Part shown: in pieces, positions 11,557-23,393 of the stretch
Layout: every line of letters begins with the position of its first letter
Position numbering within the stretch: the stretch's first letter is position 1
Assembly: GCA_012976225.1 (NCBI GenBank)
Contig: JAAVVG010000002.1
Location: forward strand, 868,001-932,000
Reading direction: 5' to 3'
Origin: Golubevia sp. BC0850
Lineage: Eukaryota; Basidiomycota; Exobasidiomycetes; Golubeviales; Golubeviaceae
Length of the DNA: 64,000 bases
The notes under the pieces: model-generated
The model's database searches: none
Seen by the model: only the letters and a program-made list of their open reading frames with translations
What the model was told of the DNA's origin: nothing
Position numbers and translations under genes: made by a program

Positions 11557-12439
11557 ACTGTTGCGTTGACGAATGATGTTTGGGAGATGGACAAAAAAAC
11601 GTTTTTGAAACTGTGGGTTCGCGTCGTATCGCGTCGCCTCAAAATACCGCTAGCAGTGCAGCACGCTCTTGCTCGAATCAACTCTCACGCCAAAACCTTT
11701 GTCGTCGTCTCAGGGATCTCTCAGGCAAACAGAGATTACTGCGTAACGCGTAACGGGTTTAAACCAAAAGAAAGGCTTGACAGCTTCTTTCTGCGTGTCG
11801 CAACTCTCCCGACTCTCTCACCAAGCGTCAAAGAAAGACCTAACGTTCCCAGCACAGAGAAGGGTGTTCTGTCAAGACGATCCTGAAAGACATGCTTTCT
11901 CTGCCAATATTGGCGCCCAACGCTCTGCTGCAGTCACGAAAGGAAAACCGTTGACCCATCGTTGAGATTCGCTCTTCAGGACCAGACACAGCTGTAGAAG
12001 TGGAACAAAATGAGGACCGGAGAATAATCGAGTTCTTGAAATTCATAGAAAAGAAAGATCGACTTCACAAAACGATATTTGAAAGCAGAGACAGTTCCAG
12101 AGTTGATGTTGAAGTGGATGCCGGTCTTGAAGGCGAGGAAGGAATCAATTGGTTGGTGATGTACCAAGAAGAGATAGTTCTGGAGGGAAAGAATCGAAAG
12201 AGCCAGATTGGGAGATGAGATAGACAACGTCAGGACGCTGAAAGAAGCAGAGGGGCATGGCAACCGATAGCGGGAAGACGAGAGTCACTCAGCCACTCAC
12301 CAGTCAACCTTCGGTACGGACCCTGAGAGGATGCATCTCCTTCAAAGACTCGTCTAGTGACTTCCTGGCAAGAGCGGTAGGAATGGAAGAGAATAAATCA
12401 ACCCCAGAGGAGATGTCGAAACTTACAAATGGAGCAACT
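11557..12439. other. Intergenic region, gene-poor
   Basis: Upstream of copy A. Some minus-strand fragments at 11976-12263 look hydrophobic and leucine-rich, and might be a further tail of the neighbouring F-box relic. No supported gene. Confidence 0.45.
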
Positions 12440-13815
12440 GCAAAGACACTCACCAAACCTTCAAATTTCGACGTCCCAAACGTTCGGCTCCAACGATGAA
12501 TCCAGTACCATCCCTACGAACTTCCTAAATAGAGACAGTTCTCCAGCAACCAACTTGTGGACAGGAACGATCAGTTTCTTGAGAGGTTCCATCTGGATTC
12601 CATCGACTTCAACCCCAGCTTCGACTGTTCTTTCCTTGCTCGAAGGAAAGATGCCAATCTAGATACTCCTATAGCTGAGTTGGTCTTCAGTGCCAGCACC
12701 TTCAGTAGCGGGCATCTTTCAGCTCCATCACCCCATGGTCTGGCGAAAGTACCAATCGACATCTCATCAATTGAAGGGAGTGCATAGAGAATTGAATAGG
12801 AAGCCAAGTTGGAAGTGGAGGGTACAACCATCCATTCAGGGGAGGTAATAATGCCACTTTTCAGTTCTAAGACCTTCAAGAGTGGAAATTAGAGGGGAGC
12901 GACTCCATCGCTTCGTTCTTCCAGAGCGATGTAGAGATGTTTGATGGTTCCGGCACTATGGCTAAGGATCTCTCTACACTCCGGATGTCCCAAGCTTTGA
13001 AATTGGACAACGAGAGAGATCAGTTTCTGGAAGACGACCGGTCGTTGCCGATGAAGAAATGAGATTGAGGGATACCAAAGGACCTAGAGTGAGGAGATTC
13101 CATCTTCGATGAATCTGCGAACTTCTGTCTTCCTCAGTAGGCGAGCTTTCGTGATATCTAGATCAGCGGTGGCTCTATAATCCACCGATTTTCTACATCT
13201 TGGAAGAACCACCTATCCTAGTTGCTTCAGTTCTTGTAATACGCTATTCCAACCAACCACCAGAGAGAAAGCTTTCGTTCGATCTTAGTAGTGTCGTGGG
13301 GATTTGATCGAATGTGAAGCTGCTCCTCACTCTCTTGAATTTAAGAGAAACTTTCTTGAGAGTCGAACCACTCTTCCCATCGAAGAGCTCCAGGACGGAT
13401 TCGTTCCATTCCAGATCCTCCTCTCTTTCCAGCACCAGAACTTGCCCGAAGGCTCTGTTCTCGTCTATGATTACCAGCCACTGCTTGCACACTAGTCTGA
13501 TTCTGAAGACTTGGTTTCCGTCGAGCCACTTGAAGGCGACGAAGAGGAGGTCGGAGAGAGTCGTTAATGGAAGGAGTGAGCATGGCCTGCTGATGGGAGA
13601 GGGAGAATGAATGGAGAACGAAGCTGCCGGATAGTCAGATGGTGAAAGGTGTATAAAAGAGAATAAGAAGAAAACTTACCGAGTGAGTGGTTGGGAAAGA
13701 AGATTTTGAATCGGAGAAGTCCAACTTTGCTGCTTGACTTCGAACGCTTGAACCACCCACACTCTTTTTGGCAAGTTCGACTCTCTCTTTCTATCACAAA
13801 TTCAAGCAGCAATTA
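12440..13815 (-). pseudogene. F-box / leucine-rich protein pseudogene
   Basis: Degraded gene for an F-box protein, normally the substrate receptor of an SCF ubiquitin ligase. From about 13570 down, one frame reads LTTLSDLLFVAFKWLDGN then VFRIRLVCKQWLVIIDENR, the classic F-box helix ending in VCKQW. It is followed by leucine-rich pieces: VLELFDGKSGSTLKKVSLKF, then in other frames WNSVLQELKQL, HLYIALEERSDG, LLKVLELKSGI and LLKVLALKTNSAIGV. The coherent protein changes frame at least twice and meets several stops (after GGW, LKQLG, GISSL and GVAPL), so it cannot give one protein without many repairs. A possible 5' exon lies at about 13680-13812 with a GTAAGT donor. No nearby intact parent. Confidence 0.65.
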
Positions 13816-13920
13816 GACCATTCTTGATTGAAAAGAGACTGTTTCATGGTATTGTCTGAGCTCTTCGCATGACGGTCATGGCAAGAGCGATCAAGTGCTA
13901 ACCTGCCTCTGTCCTTGCTT

Positions 13921-14690
13921 TGGGCCTGACTGACTAGATTTCATCTGCTTCAGATGGCGCAGAACAAATCTGAACATCATAGCGAAGCTCTTCAAGATGC
14001 TCAAGACCTGAATGTAGCGCTTTCTCCAGAGCTGTTCTCCCTTTTCCTCCGCCTCGATCGCAACCTCGAGCGCTATCAGCAAATCGTGAAGGATTTCAAT
14101 TCTTTCAAACCCCACATTACATACCTACGTAAATCATTCTGGATGAGAAGGGAGAGCAATCCTCAAGAACTATCCAGCTGTTCGATCGGCTTGGTTCTCT
14201 TTCCTCCGAAAGCTGGTCAAGGTCTCTCTAGATATCTCCAGCTTCCACGACGATTGGTTCAGAGTATCCTTCGAAGTATATAGATTGGAGTCTAAATCTC
14301 AGTCGGCTAGTGCCTCACTTCTCATCATCTTCAGTCTACAAATTCTTTTCCACCAACAAGACCCCGAACCACTGAGTTCTTTCAATTGGGGCGATGTTAC
14401 CTCTGAACATCAATCAGATCGTGTTCGATGTCTCTCGAGAATTCTAGAGAGGAGCTCTTCAAAATTAAAAATGTTGCAATTCGTTGTGTTCAGACAGTCA
14501 CAACCTCCGGCGGTGCCTTCGAAATCACCTTGACTGTCTTTCAAGAAGTTACAGATGTTGGGGTAGGTAAAGACCCATCAGCAGCTGGCAAATTAAGATT
14601 ATCCGAAGCTAATCCGTCTGACATCCACTAGGGATTTAAGAACAAAGTTTTAAAAGAAATCGCCCAATCACCCAACGACTAAGGCCGTCG
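13921..14690 (+). pseudogene. Unknown protein relic
   Basis: The plus strand has coding-like pieces in changing frames: LSPELFSLFLRLDRNLERYQ then IVKDFNSFKPHITYLR (helical, from an ATG at 13954), later SASASLLIIFSLQILFH, and finally NVAIRCVQTVTTSGGAFEIT with VGKDPSAAGKLRLSEANP. I recognise no family. It could be a spliced gene whose introns I cannot resolve, or a decayed one; frame changes without clear splice sites favour decay. Confidence 0.3.
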
Positions 14691-15519
14691 GTTATAGAAC
14701 TTGATAAGGCGCAGAAGGAAGGCGCAGAAGGAAGGTGCAGAAGAGGTGGAGAAAGGAAAGGTACAGAGCAGAAAATCTGAGAAACCGTCAACATTGAAGA
14801 AGACAGGTTCAACGCGATAACACTGAATCGATCCTCATCCCGCTTTCACTTTCAGTGTACTTGCCTTTCATTCAACTTCATTCTCGTCCTTCAACTTGTC
14901 TTTGCCTGCGGTTTCATCCGATTTTGTTCTATACTTCAATCTAATTTGACTGTTCTTCTCTTTTCTGATTTTAGCTTCGTAGAATTCATTCAGTGTAAAC
15001 TTTTTACCTCCATCCAACACATCGTGAACAACTTGCCTTTTGCTTTTAGTGACGATTTAATAGATTTACTCGAACCTCGCTTCAGCAGTTTGGGGAGGGG
15101 AAACATGAGATCGATCGCCGACGTTTGGGCCATGCTCTCTGGCTTGGGCTAAGCCCAACAAAAAGGCAAGACCTACTTTTCACCACCTTCTCCTACTTTC
15201 CTAGTCATCGTCGAGCTATCCTATCCCTTGATAGCGTGAGCATACTAGCCATCGTTTAAAATAAAGTATCAAAGTTACAGGAGAATGATCATCGAGGAAT
15301 TATGGGAGTGGAATAATTGGGATACTACGGTTGAGAGAAAGATAACTGAATAGAAGAAAAGCAAAAAAGGAGAAGTAGAAAGTAGGATAAAAAGAAAGGG
15401 TACCAAGTTGCGGGACAAGTCCATCCCTGGAACCTGTGCGGATCGCCTCTGACCGATCTGAGCCAGTACTGCAACCAACCTGTAGTCTTAATCTTGAACA
15501 TCCAAGTCAACCTATTGCA
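14691..15519. other. Intergenic region upstream of the tRNA
   Basis: Contains a 13-bp imperfect tandem repeat (14706-14745). Otherwise no supported gene. Confidence 0.5.
14706..14745 (+). repeat. 13-bp tandem repeat, about three copies
   Basis: Unit AAGGCGCAGAAGG repeated twice exactly, with a third diverged copy (AAGGTGCAGAAG). Intergenic; no known role. Confidence 0.7.
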
Positions 15520-15622
15520 GGCTGGATGTCCGAGTGGTCAAGGAGTTTGTTTCGAATTAACATTTGTTGTTGGCGTTAGCAAATGGGCTCTGCCCGCAGG
15601 AGTTCGAATCTCTTTCCAGTCG
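15520..15622 (+). tRNA. tRNA-Ser(CGA): tRNA-Ser (anticodon CGA) with a 21-nt intron
   Basis: Folds by hand into a class II tRNA. The acceptor arm is GGCTGGA (15520-15526) with TCCAGTC (15615-15621), containing one G-U pair, and the discriminator is G. The D arm is TCC/GGA with loop GAGTGGTCAA. The anticodon stem is TTTGT with GCAAA. The long variable arm is GGGC/GCCC, and the T arm is AGGAG, loop TTCGAAT, CTCTT. The loop reads TT-CGA-A, so the anticodon is CGA (reads UCG codons). The extra bases at 15557-15577 sit right after position 37, where nuclear tRNA introns belong. The intact B box (GTTCGAATC) and a T5 run at 15629-15633 fit pol III transcription and termination. Confidence 0.9.
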
Positions 15623-17719
15623 CAGTTCTTTTTCCTTTCCGCTTTAAACAGCCCCCTTCGGGTGTTGTCTTTCTTTTTCTTTTTCTTTTTCTTACTTGAT
15701 GACCTACTGATCTCACTCGCTAATCTTCGATCATCAGCGATAGCTCCAGGCATGCGTTTGTCGTCACACGTGGCAGCGATTGTAGATTTCAAGTCTTCCC
15801 CTTCCAACCCTCTAATTCTCGAGTTCTAAGTCAACAACACATTCTTCTCTTCTTTTCGGCTGTCCTCAACACCTTCTTTTTCCGCTGCCTGGTCGAAGCG
15901 TTCTCTTCCACTTGGTCACTTGATAGCCTTTGTAGTACAAACAAGAGATCTTGTCCACCACTCTTCAGTCCTGCATTTTATCGATGTCTCCTACGAATGG
16001 GTTGGGGTGGATGGGTGTATCCATGGTCAGGAAAGGGTTTCCATTTGGGGATTTATGTCCAACGGTCGACTGTGCTCTTCGTTCAGGATAAAGCCATGGG
16101 TACTTCAAAGCTCTTTCATAGGTAGAACTTAGGCTGATCTGGGGAGAGATTGAAGCCTCAAGCTTTGAACAAACCGGCTTTAAGTCCGTGTAGCTTGGTC
16201 TTGAAACTGTACCCCTTTCTGAAACTTCTGAGCCTGTGGGGCTTGTAGTGAAGAAGTGCTCAAAAAATTGGAAGGACGAGAGAGGCAATGCGATGGAATT
16301 CAAGGTTAAGATCGAGGGTCTGTTGGAAAAGCCCAGAAGGAACGAGACGGGGGAGCCGAGAGAATGGGGGAGAGAAAGAGAGAGAGAGTCATGTAACATT
16401 TAGACGAGAAAGAAGTCAAAGAAAAGGCGAGACAGTTTGAAAGAGACTGTTAAAATTTGTAAAAGTCTTTAGAGATATTCATGGGTTGGAGACTCGTCTA
16501 CGACTTATCTTTGCGGCACAGTTTGATACATCGGGGAAAGAGTGAATAAGAAGAAAAGGAGCCAGACCAGAGTCGGAAGGCGATAAGGCGACGAAGCTCA
16601 ACCATCTATCTCATCTATCTCTACTCACAATCTCAAGGACTCTTCCGTGTACCTTGTAATCACAGTAATCGCATCTACGAAGGAGGAGTAATCGCATAGC
16701 ATCCAGAATTGATACTAGCTAGCCCATTTGATACTCCTCTGGTAATGATACACCTGTTTGTTGTACCAGGTGCAGATCCAATTAATCCAGATCCAATGTT
16801 GCTGAAGGCATTGAAGCATGCGACGACAGATTCTGGAGTACAACTTACGGTACAATCTTGTGCATTAACTTCTAGTGCATCTCATTCCTGCGATTCGGAT
16901 CTTGGCGTACAGGTGTCTTGCGTAAATCGATGTTCCACTCGGTAATCACCTTAGTCTTCGCATTACCAAAGCAAATTGTATTCACGAGTCACTCGAGAGT
17001 GAACGAAAGGGAACGCTATTAGTTTCTCAAGCTTGGGTTTGAGATTCATTCTGATTTTATGATTTTTCAATACATTCTGGGTAGCGATTTACAGTAAGAT
17101 AGAAAGAGAACGACACAAGAGAGGAAGATTTCAGTAAGAGGCGAAGCTGATGAGAAATGAAACAGAAGAAGGGGTCGAGACGACAAGGTTATGATATACG
17201 GAGAGCCAGGGAGAGAAAGAAAGGAGACTGGAGTTCTGCTTTGGTTTGGAGATACGAGAGAGTTTTGAAGTTCGAGACGGAGAGATAGAGAAAGAGAAAG
17301 AGAGAGAGCGAACACGAGAAAAAGAAAAAGAAGAAACCAGTGAGACCTTCATCGCAGGTCTATTGAGGGGGATGATCGAAAGAAAGAGAAAAGAAAAGTG
17401 AGGTCCTAAGACATAAGAAAAAGAGACTGGACTTGAGTAAACAGTGATGAGAAGATAGAGATGTTGAATTTTTGATTGATCTGCAAGACTTTGAAGAAGA
17501 GCGAGGTGTGCGAGTTTGTGCGATTGAAGTAAACCAGGAAGGATCTTTATTCAAGTTGATTAGAGAGTCTAGGAGGGATGAAGGTTGTCGTCGAGAGGTT
17601 TAATGAGTGAGAATTTCGTGAGTTCGTATAAATAATTGATGTTGACGTTTGACGAGAGAGATGAGATGAGAGATGAAGTTGAAATAGAGGGATCGAGAAG
17701 GGAAAGGGCTTGAAAGAGT
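15623..17719. other. Intergenic region, gene-poor, partly simple-sequence
   Basis: After the tRNA come a (TTTTTC)n run (about 15665-15692), mixed sequence, and from about 17090 a long purine-rich stretch (GAGAGA/AAAGAG) that is the 3' flank of the pseudo-helicase gene. A plus-strand frame at 16709-16945 (LKALKHATTDSGVQLTVQSC) uses GTA and other codons unlike nearby genes. I cannot assign it. Confidence 0.45.
15629..15633 (+). terminator. RNA polymerase III T-run terminator
   Basis: Five Ts, seven bases after the discriminator base of tRNA-Ser, as expected for pol III. Confidence 0.7.
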
Positions 17720-20700
17720 TTAGAAGTTAAGGATGCTCTTGGGATCCATTGGTAGTTCAGCTAGAAAGGCGAAGATTTAGGGGGGGGGGGGGTAAGCAAT
17801 GAAGAAGGAGTACCCCAAGAAAAGCTGCAACGGGATTTGTTACTCACCCATCTTACAACCAAGATGACATTCCAAAGTTCTGAGCATTTCGATGTCTCCC
17901 CTTGGACCACCAGAAGCGGTCACAACATTAACGCAAACGCTTGGTCTATTGAAACCATTCGAAGCAGCACAAGCGATTTTCTCCTTATATTCTTCTACGC
18001 TTTTTGGTAAATCGTAGAAGACTATTAAAGGGATTTGATGAACTTCTTTTGGATTCAAAACAATGTCGTGAACGACTAAAGCTTTTCTTCCACGAGTTCC
18101 ACCTGGAGTTCCAAAGTTCTGGAAAGTTGAATTTGGGGATCGGAATTTGGAAATGGTTTGAGAGCGAGTTTGAAGAGCCATGTCGCGATGCTGTAGAGGA
18201 AGAAAGAGATACGGAGGGAGAGGGAAATGTTGAAGGGAATCAAGGTCAGCGATCTAGAACAGCAACGATGATTGAATGAAGCTCAAAATGATACCAAAAC
18301 TCACCAAAGCCAAAGCTTCAATCCCTCTACTAGCCAATTTATACGTGACCAATTCGGTAGTATTAGCATTAGCAGTATAAATCACCAATTGACCAAATTC
18401 CATATCTTCCAACAAATCAGTGATGACATCCAATTTCATTTCAGTTTCATGATGATTCAATCTACTACCATTCATCATACTACCACCACCAATTTGAGGA
18501 GAATTCAAACCATTAGAAGGAGTAGAGACTGCAACGTAAAGATAATATTGTCTCATGCCTTTCAAACTCGATAGAATTGGATCCTGAAGTGGATTTTGAT
18601 TCGAATTCATAGGAGAAGAGCCTAAAGCGTTTGAAGGATGTGATGAAGAAGAGCTAGTCAACTCACGTTGTCCACCAAGATTAGAAGGATTGTTTCCAGT
18701 TCCCATGATTGGAATGGGAGCACTCCCACCACTGCCAGTTGTAGAATTTGGATTTGAATTTGATAAAGTACTACCTGCCCCAGTGTTTCCACCTGCTCCA
18801 GCCCCTTCTCTTCTAACCAAAACTCTAACACTTTCTCTCAAATGAATAGATTGAGCAAAGTTCAAAACGTCTTGAGGAACAGTGTTTGAGAAAATAGCAG
18901 TTTGTCTGTCCATAGTATTATTGAATCCATTATTAGAATTTCCCAAACTAGATTCCGAACCATTTGAAGTGGAAGCGTTTGGAATTCTAGGAGAAAGCAT
19001 AGGAGAAGCGCTTCCACCAGCAGCTGCCAAACTACTTTTCCCAAGACTTCTTGGAAGGGGTAATAATTTCAATAAAGTAGAAACATAATCTGAAAGGTTT
19101 CTAGCGATCAATTGATCAGCTTCATCCAAGACTACCAATCTAACATCATTGATTTCGACTGCACTTGAAGCGGTTTCACTTCCGTTTGGACCTAAAACCG
19201 TGTTGGAAGTTCCTTGAATTTGACTTAGATGTTGGAACAATTCAGCCACTTTTCTAGGAGTTCCAACAATGATATGCGGTTTTGACTGTTCAACATTGAT
19301 AGCTTCTTGAGTTGCATCAATACTTGCAGCAGCAGCGATGTGAACTCTAATTCCAAGAGAAGCACCTAAACCTAAAACCATTCTTTGAGCTTGAGTAGCT
19401 TGATCGACAGTAGTTGAAATGATCAAGGCGATTGGACCTTTTCCCAATCCGAATTGTTGAGCATTTGGTTCTCTTAAAGTTGAAAGAACCAATTGTAAAG
19501 CTGGAATGACATAAGAAGCAATTCTTTCTTGAGTTGGAGGAGCTTGAGCAATGATATCATTTCCTCTCAATAAGAAAGGTAATGCTCTTTGTTGAATCTT
19601 ATTTGGTGGACCTAGACCATATTTCAAGATCGATCTTAACAAATCAGAATGTAAAGGTAAACCTTCCCATTTAGTGATTAAAGCAGAAGAGGTAGAGGTA
19701 TTGATTTGACTTCCTTGTTGTTGAAATCCTTCATTGAAACGATTTGGATTTGGACCATCAAGATCAGGAGTCCTCAAACCACCATTGTTTAAACCAAAAG
19801 AGTCTCTTCTACCATCTCCACCAGAGAGACTTCTGCCTCCACCATTTGGTCCAGGTCCACTTCCAGGCATCATTGAACTCAATCTTCTTTCGGCCATCTC
19901 TTTCGGTAAACCTCTAGTTGAAGAAGTTGGAGGCAAACCATCTAAATGAGGTGAATTCATTCCACCGCCTGCATTACCCCAGCTCATTCTATTACCAGCA
20001 CCTCCACCAACAGAGCCAGGTCCTTGAGAGAAAGAACTTGAATTTCCAAGATGAGGTGAAACCATTCCCATTGCTTGATTGTTTCCAAAAGTTCCACCTT
20101 GATTGTTTTGAATCAAAGGAGAATGCAACCTTTCTCTTGGATCTCTGAATCCCATTCCCATTTGAGGTGTTCCTAATTGTTGATTTTGCTGTTGCTGTTG
20201 TTGCTGTTGAGGAGGAGGAAGTATTGGATTGTTCCCTCTAGGTCCAAGACCTAAACCTGCCAAAGCCTCTCTCTGTTGATTAGGATCCATAGAACCAGAG
20301 ATTAACTGAGCGACACTTGAAGACAGGTGACTCAATTGATTTGATAACATCCTAACATCATCACTGGTAGACTGAGCACCCATCGAGACATCTTGAACTC
20401 CTTGTTGAATCAAAGACATGTCTGAGAACCTTGGCTGAAGTGGTGGACCTTGTTGACCTTGAAGTTGAAGATGAGGTTGTTGAATTGGACCACCTCTTTG
20501 AGATCCACCTGCCATTCCTCCTTGCTGTTGCTGACCGAAACTTCCTTGACCAGGAACAGGACTTTTCATTCCAGCAGGAGGACCGTTTCCACTCAAATTG
20601 TTTTGTTGAGGCAAATGTCTAGTTCTATCTATCAACAAAGAAACATTTCTGACCACTCCACCCATTTGTCTGTTCACATCTCTAACCGAGGTTTCCAGCC

Positions 20701-22228
20701 TCACCAATCTTTCTAAAACATCAGTGATTAACGGTGAAGATCTTGCTAAAGCATCGAAAGCGTTTGAACTTCCAGTTGGAGCTGGAGGGGCAGCAGAAGA
20801 GAATGGAGAAGGTGATTGCCAACCGCTTCCACCACCTAAACCTGGGGACTGTAAACCTGAGGGAGAACTTGCACCTCCTCCTCCTCCTCCTAGGGGAGTG
20901 TTGCTAGTGCTCAGAGTTCCAACAGTTGCTGCTGTTGGAGATAATAACCCACCAGCTAGACTTCCGTGAGAAGCAGTAGAGCTTGAAGAAGGAACATTTA
21001 ACAAAGGAGTTGAATTCCCTCTTTGAGGGATTTGAGAATTTGGAAAAGGATACGCTACAGAACCATTGCTATTAGACCTTGGAAGAATGGTACTTGAACT
21101 GTCTTTCCCAACTTGAATGTTATTTCCAGAATTAGAAGTTGGATAACTTTCAGTAGGAGAAGTTGGACTTTGAGTAGTACCATTTGAAGAAGTCAAACCC
21201 CCACCACTTAATCCACCTGCAGCAGTTGAAGTTGAATTTGAATTTGAAATCGAAAAGGATGAATCTCCATGGTTTGAAATCGGTTTGTTGATCGATAGAT
21301 CTTCAAAAGTAGAAGGTGAATCTCTACCACCACCACCACCAGTTAAATTAGAACCAAAACTTCTTCCAAATCTACCATGGTTGTTATTATCAAAAGAAGA
21401 AGCAGATAACCTTTTATTTGAATCTTTAGCATTTCCAATAGATCCCATAGGTTCAACTTCAAAACCTAATCTAGGGGTAGTATAAACTGAACCCGTTCCG
21501 TTTCCAATACCTCCACCACCAAAACCAGAACTTAGAGCGGGACTAAGCATACCATTCCCATTTCCGATTGATGAATTGTCTAAATAAGGACTTCCAAAAG
21601 AAGATGCATTTCCATTGCCTCTACCAATCCCCATTCCCATTCCTATTCCACCAAATCCACCTGGCATTGGACTTGTACCAGTTCTCTCAATAGCATCAGT
21701 TGATGAACTTCCCATTTGAGAATGAGCAGTGACATAGCCATTACTAACACTTGCATTGTCCTTTTCCTTTTGATTCGGGTTGAAATTGGTACTAGATTGA
21801 GACAGAGGAGAAGAAGTGTTGGCATTCCTAAATGCGTTCATAGCCATAGTTTGTCTAAAAGATTCAGTTGAAGCGTTTGAATTCTTCAATCCCAAACCTT
21901 TCTCTTTCTCCTTGTCTGAATTCTGAGCTGGAGAAGGACTACTTGTCCCCTGTCTTGAAGGAGTTCCAGAAGAATTAGCTCTATGACCTCCAATAGTCCC
22001 AACACTTGCACTTGAAGATGGTTGAACTAAATTTGAGGAGGAGAATGGCGAGGAGGAACGTTGATGAGTTTGGTTTGATGAAGGGTTTGACCAATTGTCA
22101 AGATTAGCGTGAGAGATTGGAATTGGGTGAGGTTGAGATTGAGAGGCAACTCTTGAAATGTTACTGTTGGCATTCGTTGGGGTTGGATGATTGTACCAAT
22201 CTGCTGATGATCCAAACGGTGAACTCAT
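17720..22228 (-). CDS. eIF4A-derived DEAD-box-like protein lacking catalytic motifs, with a giant disordered N-terminus
   Basis: Three exons, 22228-18305, 18190-17848 and 17760-17720, give 1,435 residues with all phases matching. Residues 1 to about 850 are low complexity (Ser/Asn/Gly, with a Gln run near 675-690). The rest aligns by eye with eIF4A: a partial Q motif (LLRSILKYGLGPPNKIQQRA), HIIVGTPRKVAELF, motif II LVVLDEADQL, and the eIF4A-like end MAELPMDPKSIL. Motif I is not a Walker A (AQAPPTQERIAS where AxTGSGKT is expected). Motif III reads SNT rather than SAT. Where motifs V-VI (ARGID, HRIGRxGR) belong, the protein has HDIVLNPKEVHQ and YDLPKSVEEYKEKIACA. ATPase and helicase activity are therefore unlikely. 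It may act as a scaffold or RNA/translation-factor binder, which is inference. The last intron contains a run of 13 C on the coding strand. Confidence 0.85.
17780..17792 (+). repeat. G13 homopolymer inside an intron
   Basis: Thirteen Gs on the plus strand, lying in the last intron of the pseudo-helicase gene upstream of its acceptor. Length likely variable. Confidence 0.9.
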
Positions 22229-22787
22229 CTATTTGATTAGAGTGAAGAAGGGAGAGGTAGAGTTAGAAGTAGTGGATAGAGCGGGGTAGAAGGGAAGGGT
22301 AATCGCGAAGGGGGAATAGATCACTCACCTGTCGAGACAGAGCCTGATGTGAGATGGATTGATCACTGTTACCTTCAATCTATTCAATCTATTCGATCAA
22401 GACGTGCAAAGCAGAAGTCAAAGGGATGAGAGAAGAGGAGAGGCAGGTGAAACGAGGGAGGCTGATTAGGGGAGAGTGATTAGACTCTTGCTTGAGCCCG
22501 TTTGAAATGAAAGAGAAGCGTCTTCTGTCTGGTGTGAAATGAGTTTATTTGACTAGACTACCTTGAAGTATAATACCTTGAATAGGAAATGGACAAACTC
22601 AGCCAAACTGAGGTGGAAGAGTTGCTAGAAGTGAAGGGGGTTGCAGAGTTGCAACTGCTGCAGTCGATCGATTTCTTCCTCTCCCTCCTCCTCTCCCTCT
22701 CTCCCTCTCTCCCTCTCTCCCTCTCTCCCTCTCTCCCTCTCTCCCTCTAATTCACTCACCCTCCCTCCATTCGACTCCCAATTGAAG
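22229..22787. other. Divergent promoter of the pseudo-helicase and uS10m genes
   Basis: 559 bases between two divergent ATGs. The minus-strand side may hold a 5'-UTR intron donor near 22322-22327. The uS10m side holds a CT-rich microsatellite. Confidence 0.55.
22682..22748 (+). repeat. CCCTCTCT microsatellite
   Basis: Period-8 CCCTCTCT run just upstream of the uS10m start codon, within the likely 5' UTR. Confidence 0.85.
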
Positions 22788-23393
22788 ATGTCAAACCTAA
22801 TCTTATCTCAACTTCGACCTTCAACTTCAACAAGATCTATTTCCACAACCCTAATCCGATGTTTCAACTCAGCGAGCAGTTCAACTCTCCAGCAGCAACA
22901 AGAACTTTCATCTTCCTCTTCAACCTCTTCAACCTCTTCTCCTTCTAATTCTCCTCCTCCAACTTTCTCAGCTGCCCCAATTCCACCAATTTCCTATTCA
23001 TTAGATTCACCAATAACCTTGCATCCACCAACTCACGGTATTCACGTTGCAACACTTCATCTACGTTCATATGGACCATTATTACGTTCTTTAGATTTCT
23101 TCTCTTCATTTTCCTTGAGAGTCGCCTCCTGTTTATCCATTCCAACTTCAGGTATAGCCTCCTTACCTACCAGAATCAATCTATGGACCGTCCCAAAAGG
23201 TCCCTTCGTACACAAGAAATCGCAAGAGAACTTTGAGAGAAGAACTCATAAAAGAGTCATCAAGGTTTGGGATTCCAATCCAGAGGTTGTTGAGAGATGG
23301 TTGACTTTTTTGAGGATACATGCTATGGAGGGAGTTGGAATGAGGGTCGAATTGTTTAGGTTAGTAACTCTACAAGGGCAGCAAAAGTTATAG
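22788..23393 (+). CDS. RSM10: Mitochondrial small ribosomal subunit protein uS10m
   Basis: Ribosomal protein S10 of the mitochondrial 30S-type subunit. Single exon, 201 residues. Residues 1 to about 80 are Ser/Arg-rich without acidic residues at the very start (LSQLRPSTSTRSISTT), as in a mitochondrial presequence, then a Ser/Pro linker. The S10 core runs from about residue 84: THGIHVATLHLRSYGP, later LPTRINLWTVPKGPFVHKKS and FERRTHKRVIKVWDS, then HAMEGVGMRVELF. The same frame is open upstream to an ATG at 22641 through the CT repeat. I prefer 22788 because the extension is only repeat-coded Ser/Leu/Pro. Confidence 0.93.
   Translation: MSNLILSQLRPSTSTRSISTTLIRCFNSASSSTLQQQQELSSSSSTSSTSSPSNSPPPTFSAAPIPPISYSLDSPITLHPPTHGIHVATLHLRSYGPLLRSLDFFSSFSLRVASCLSIPTSGIASLPTRINLWTVPKGPFVHKKSQENFERRTHKRVIKVWDSNPEVVERWLTFLRIHAMEGVGMRVELFRLVTLQGQQKL

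Noticed and set aside
16709-16945. 78-residue ORF
   Set aside because: Codon use differs from neighbours, no family, no splice or promoter context.
22641-22787. Upstream start for uS10m
   Set aside because: The added 49 residues come mostly from the CT microsatellite (Ser/Leu/Pro) and precede a good presequence start.
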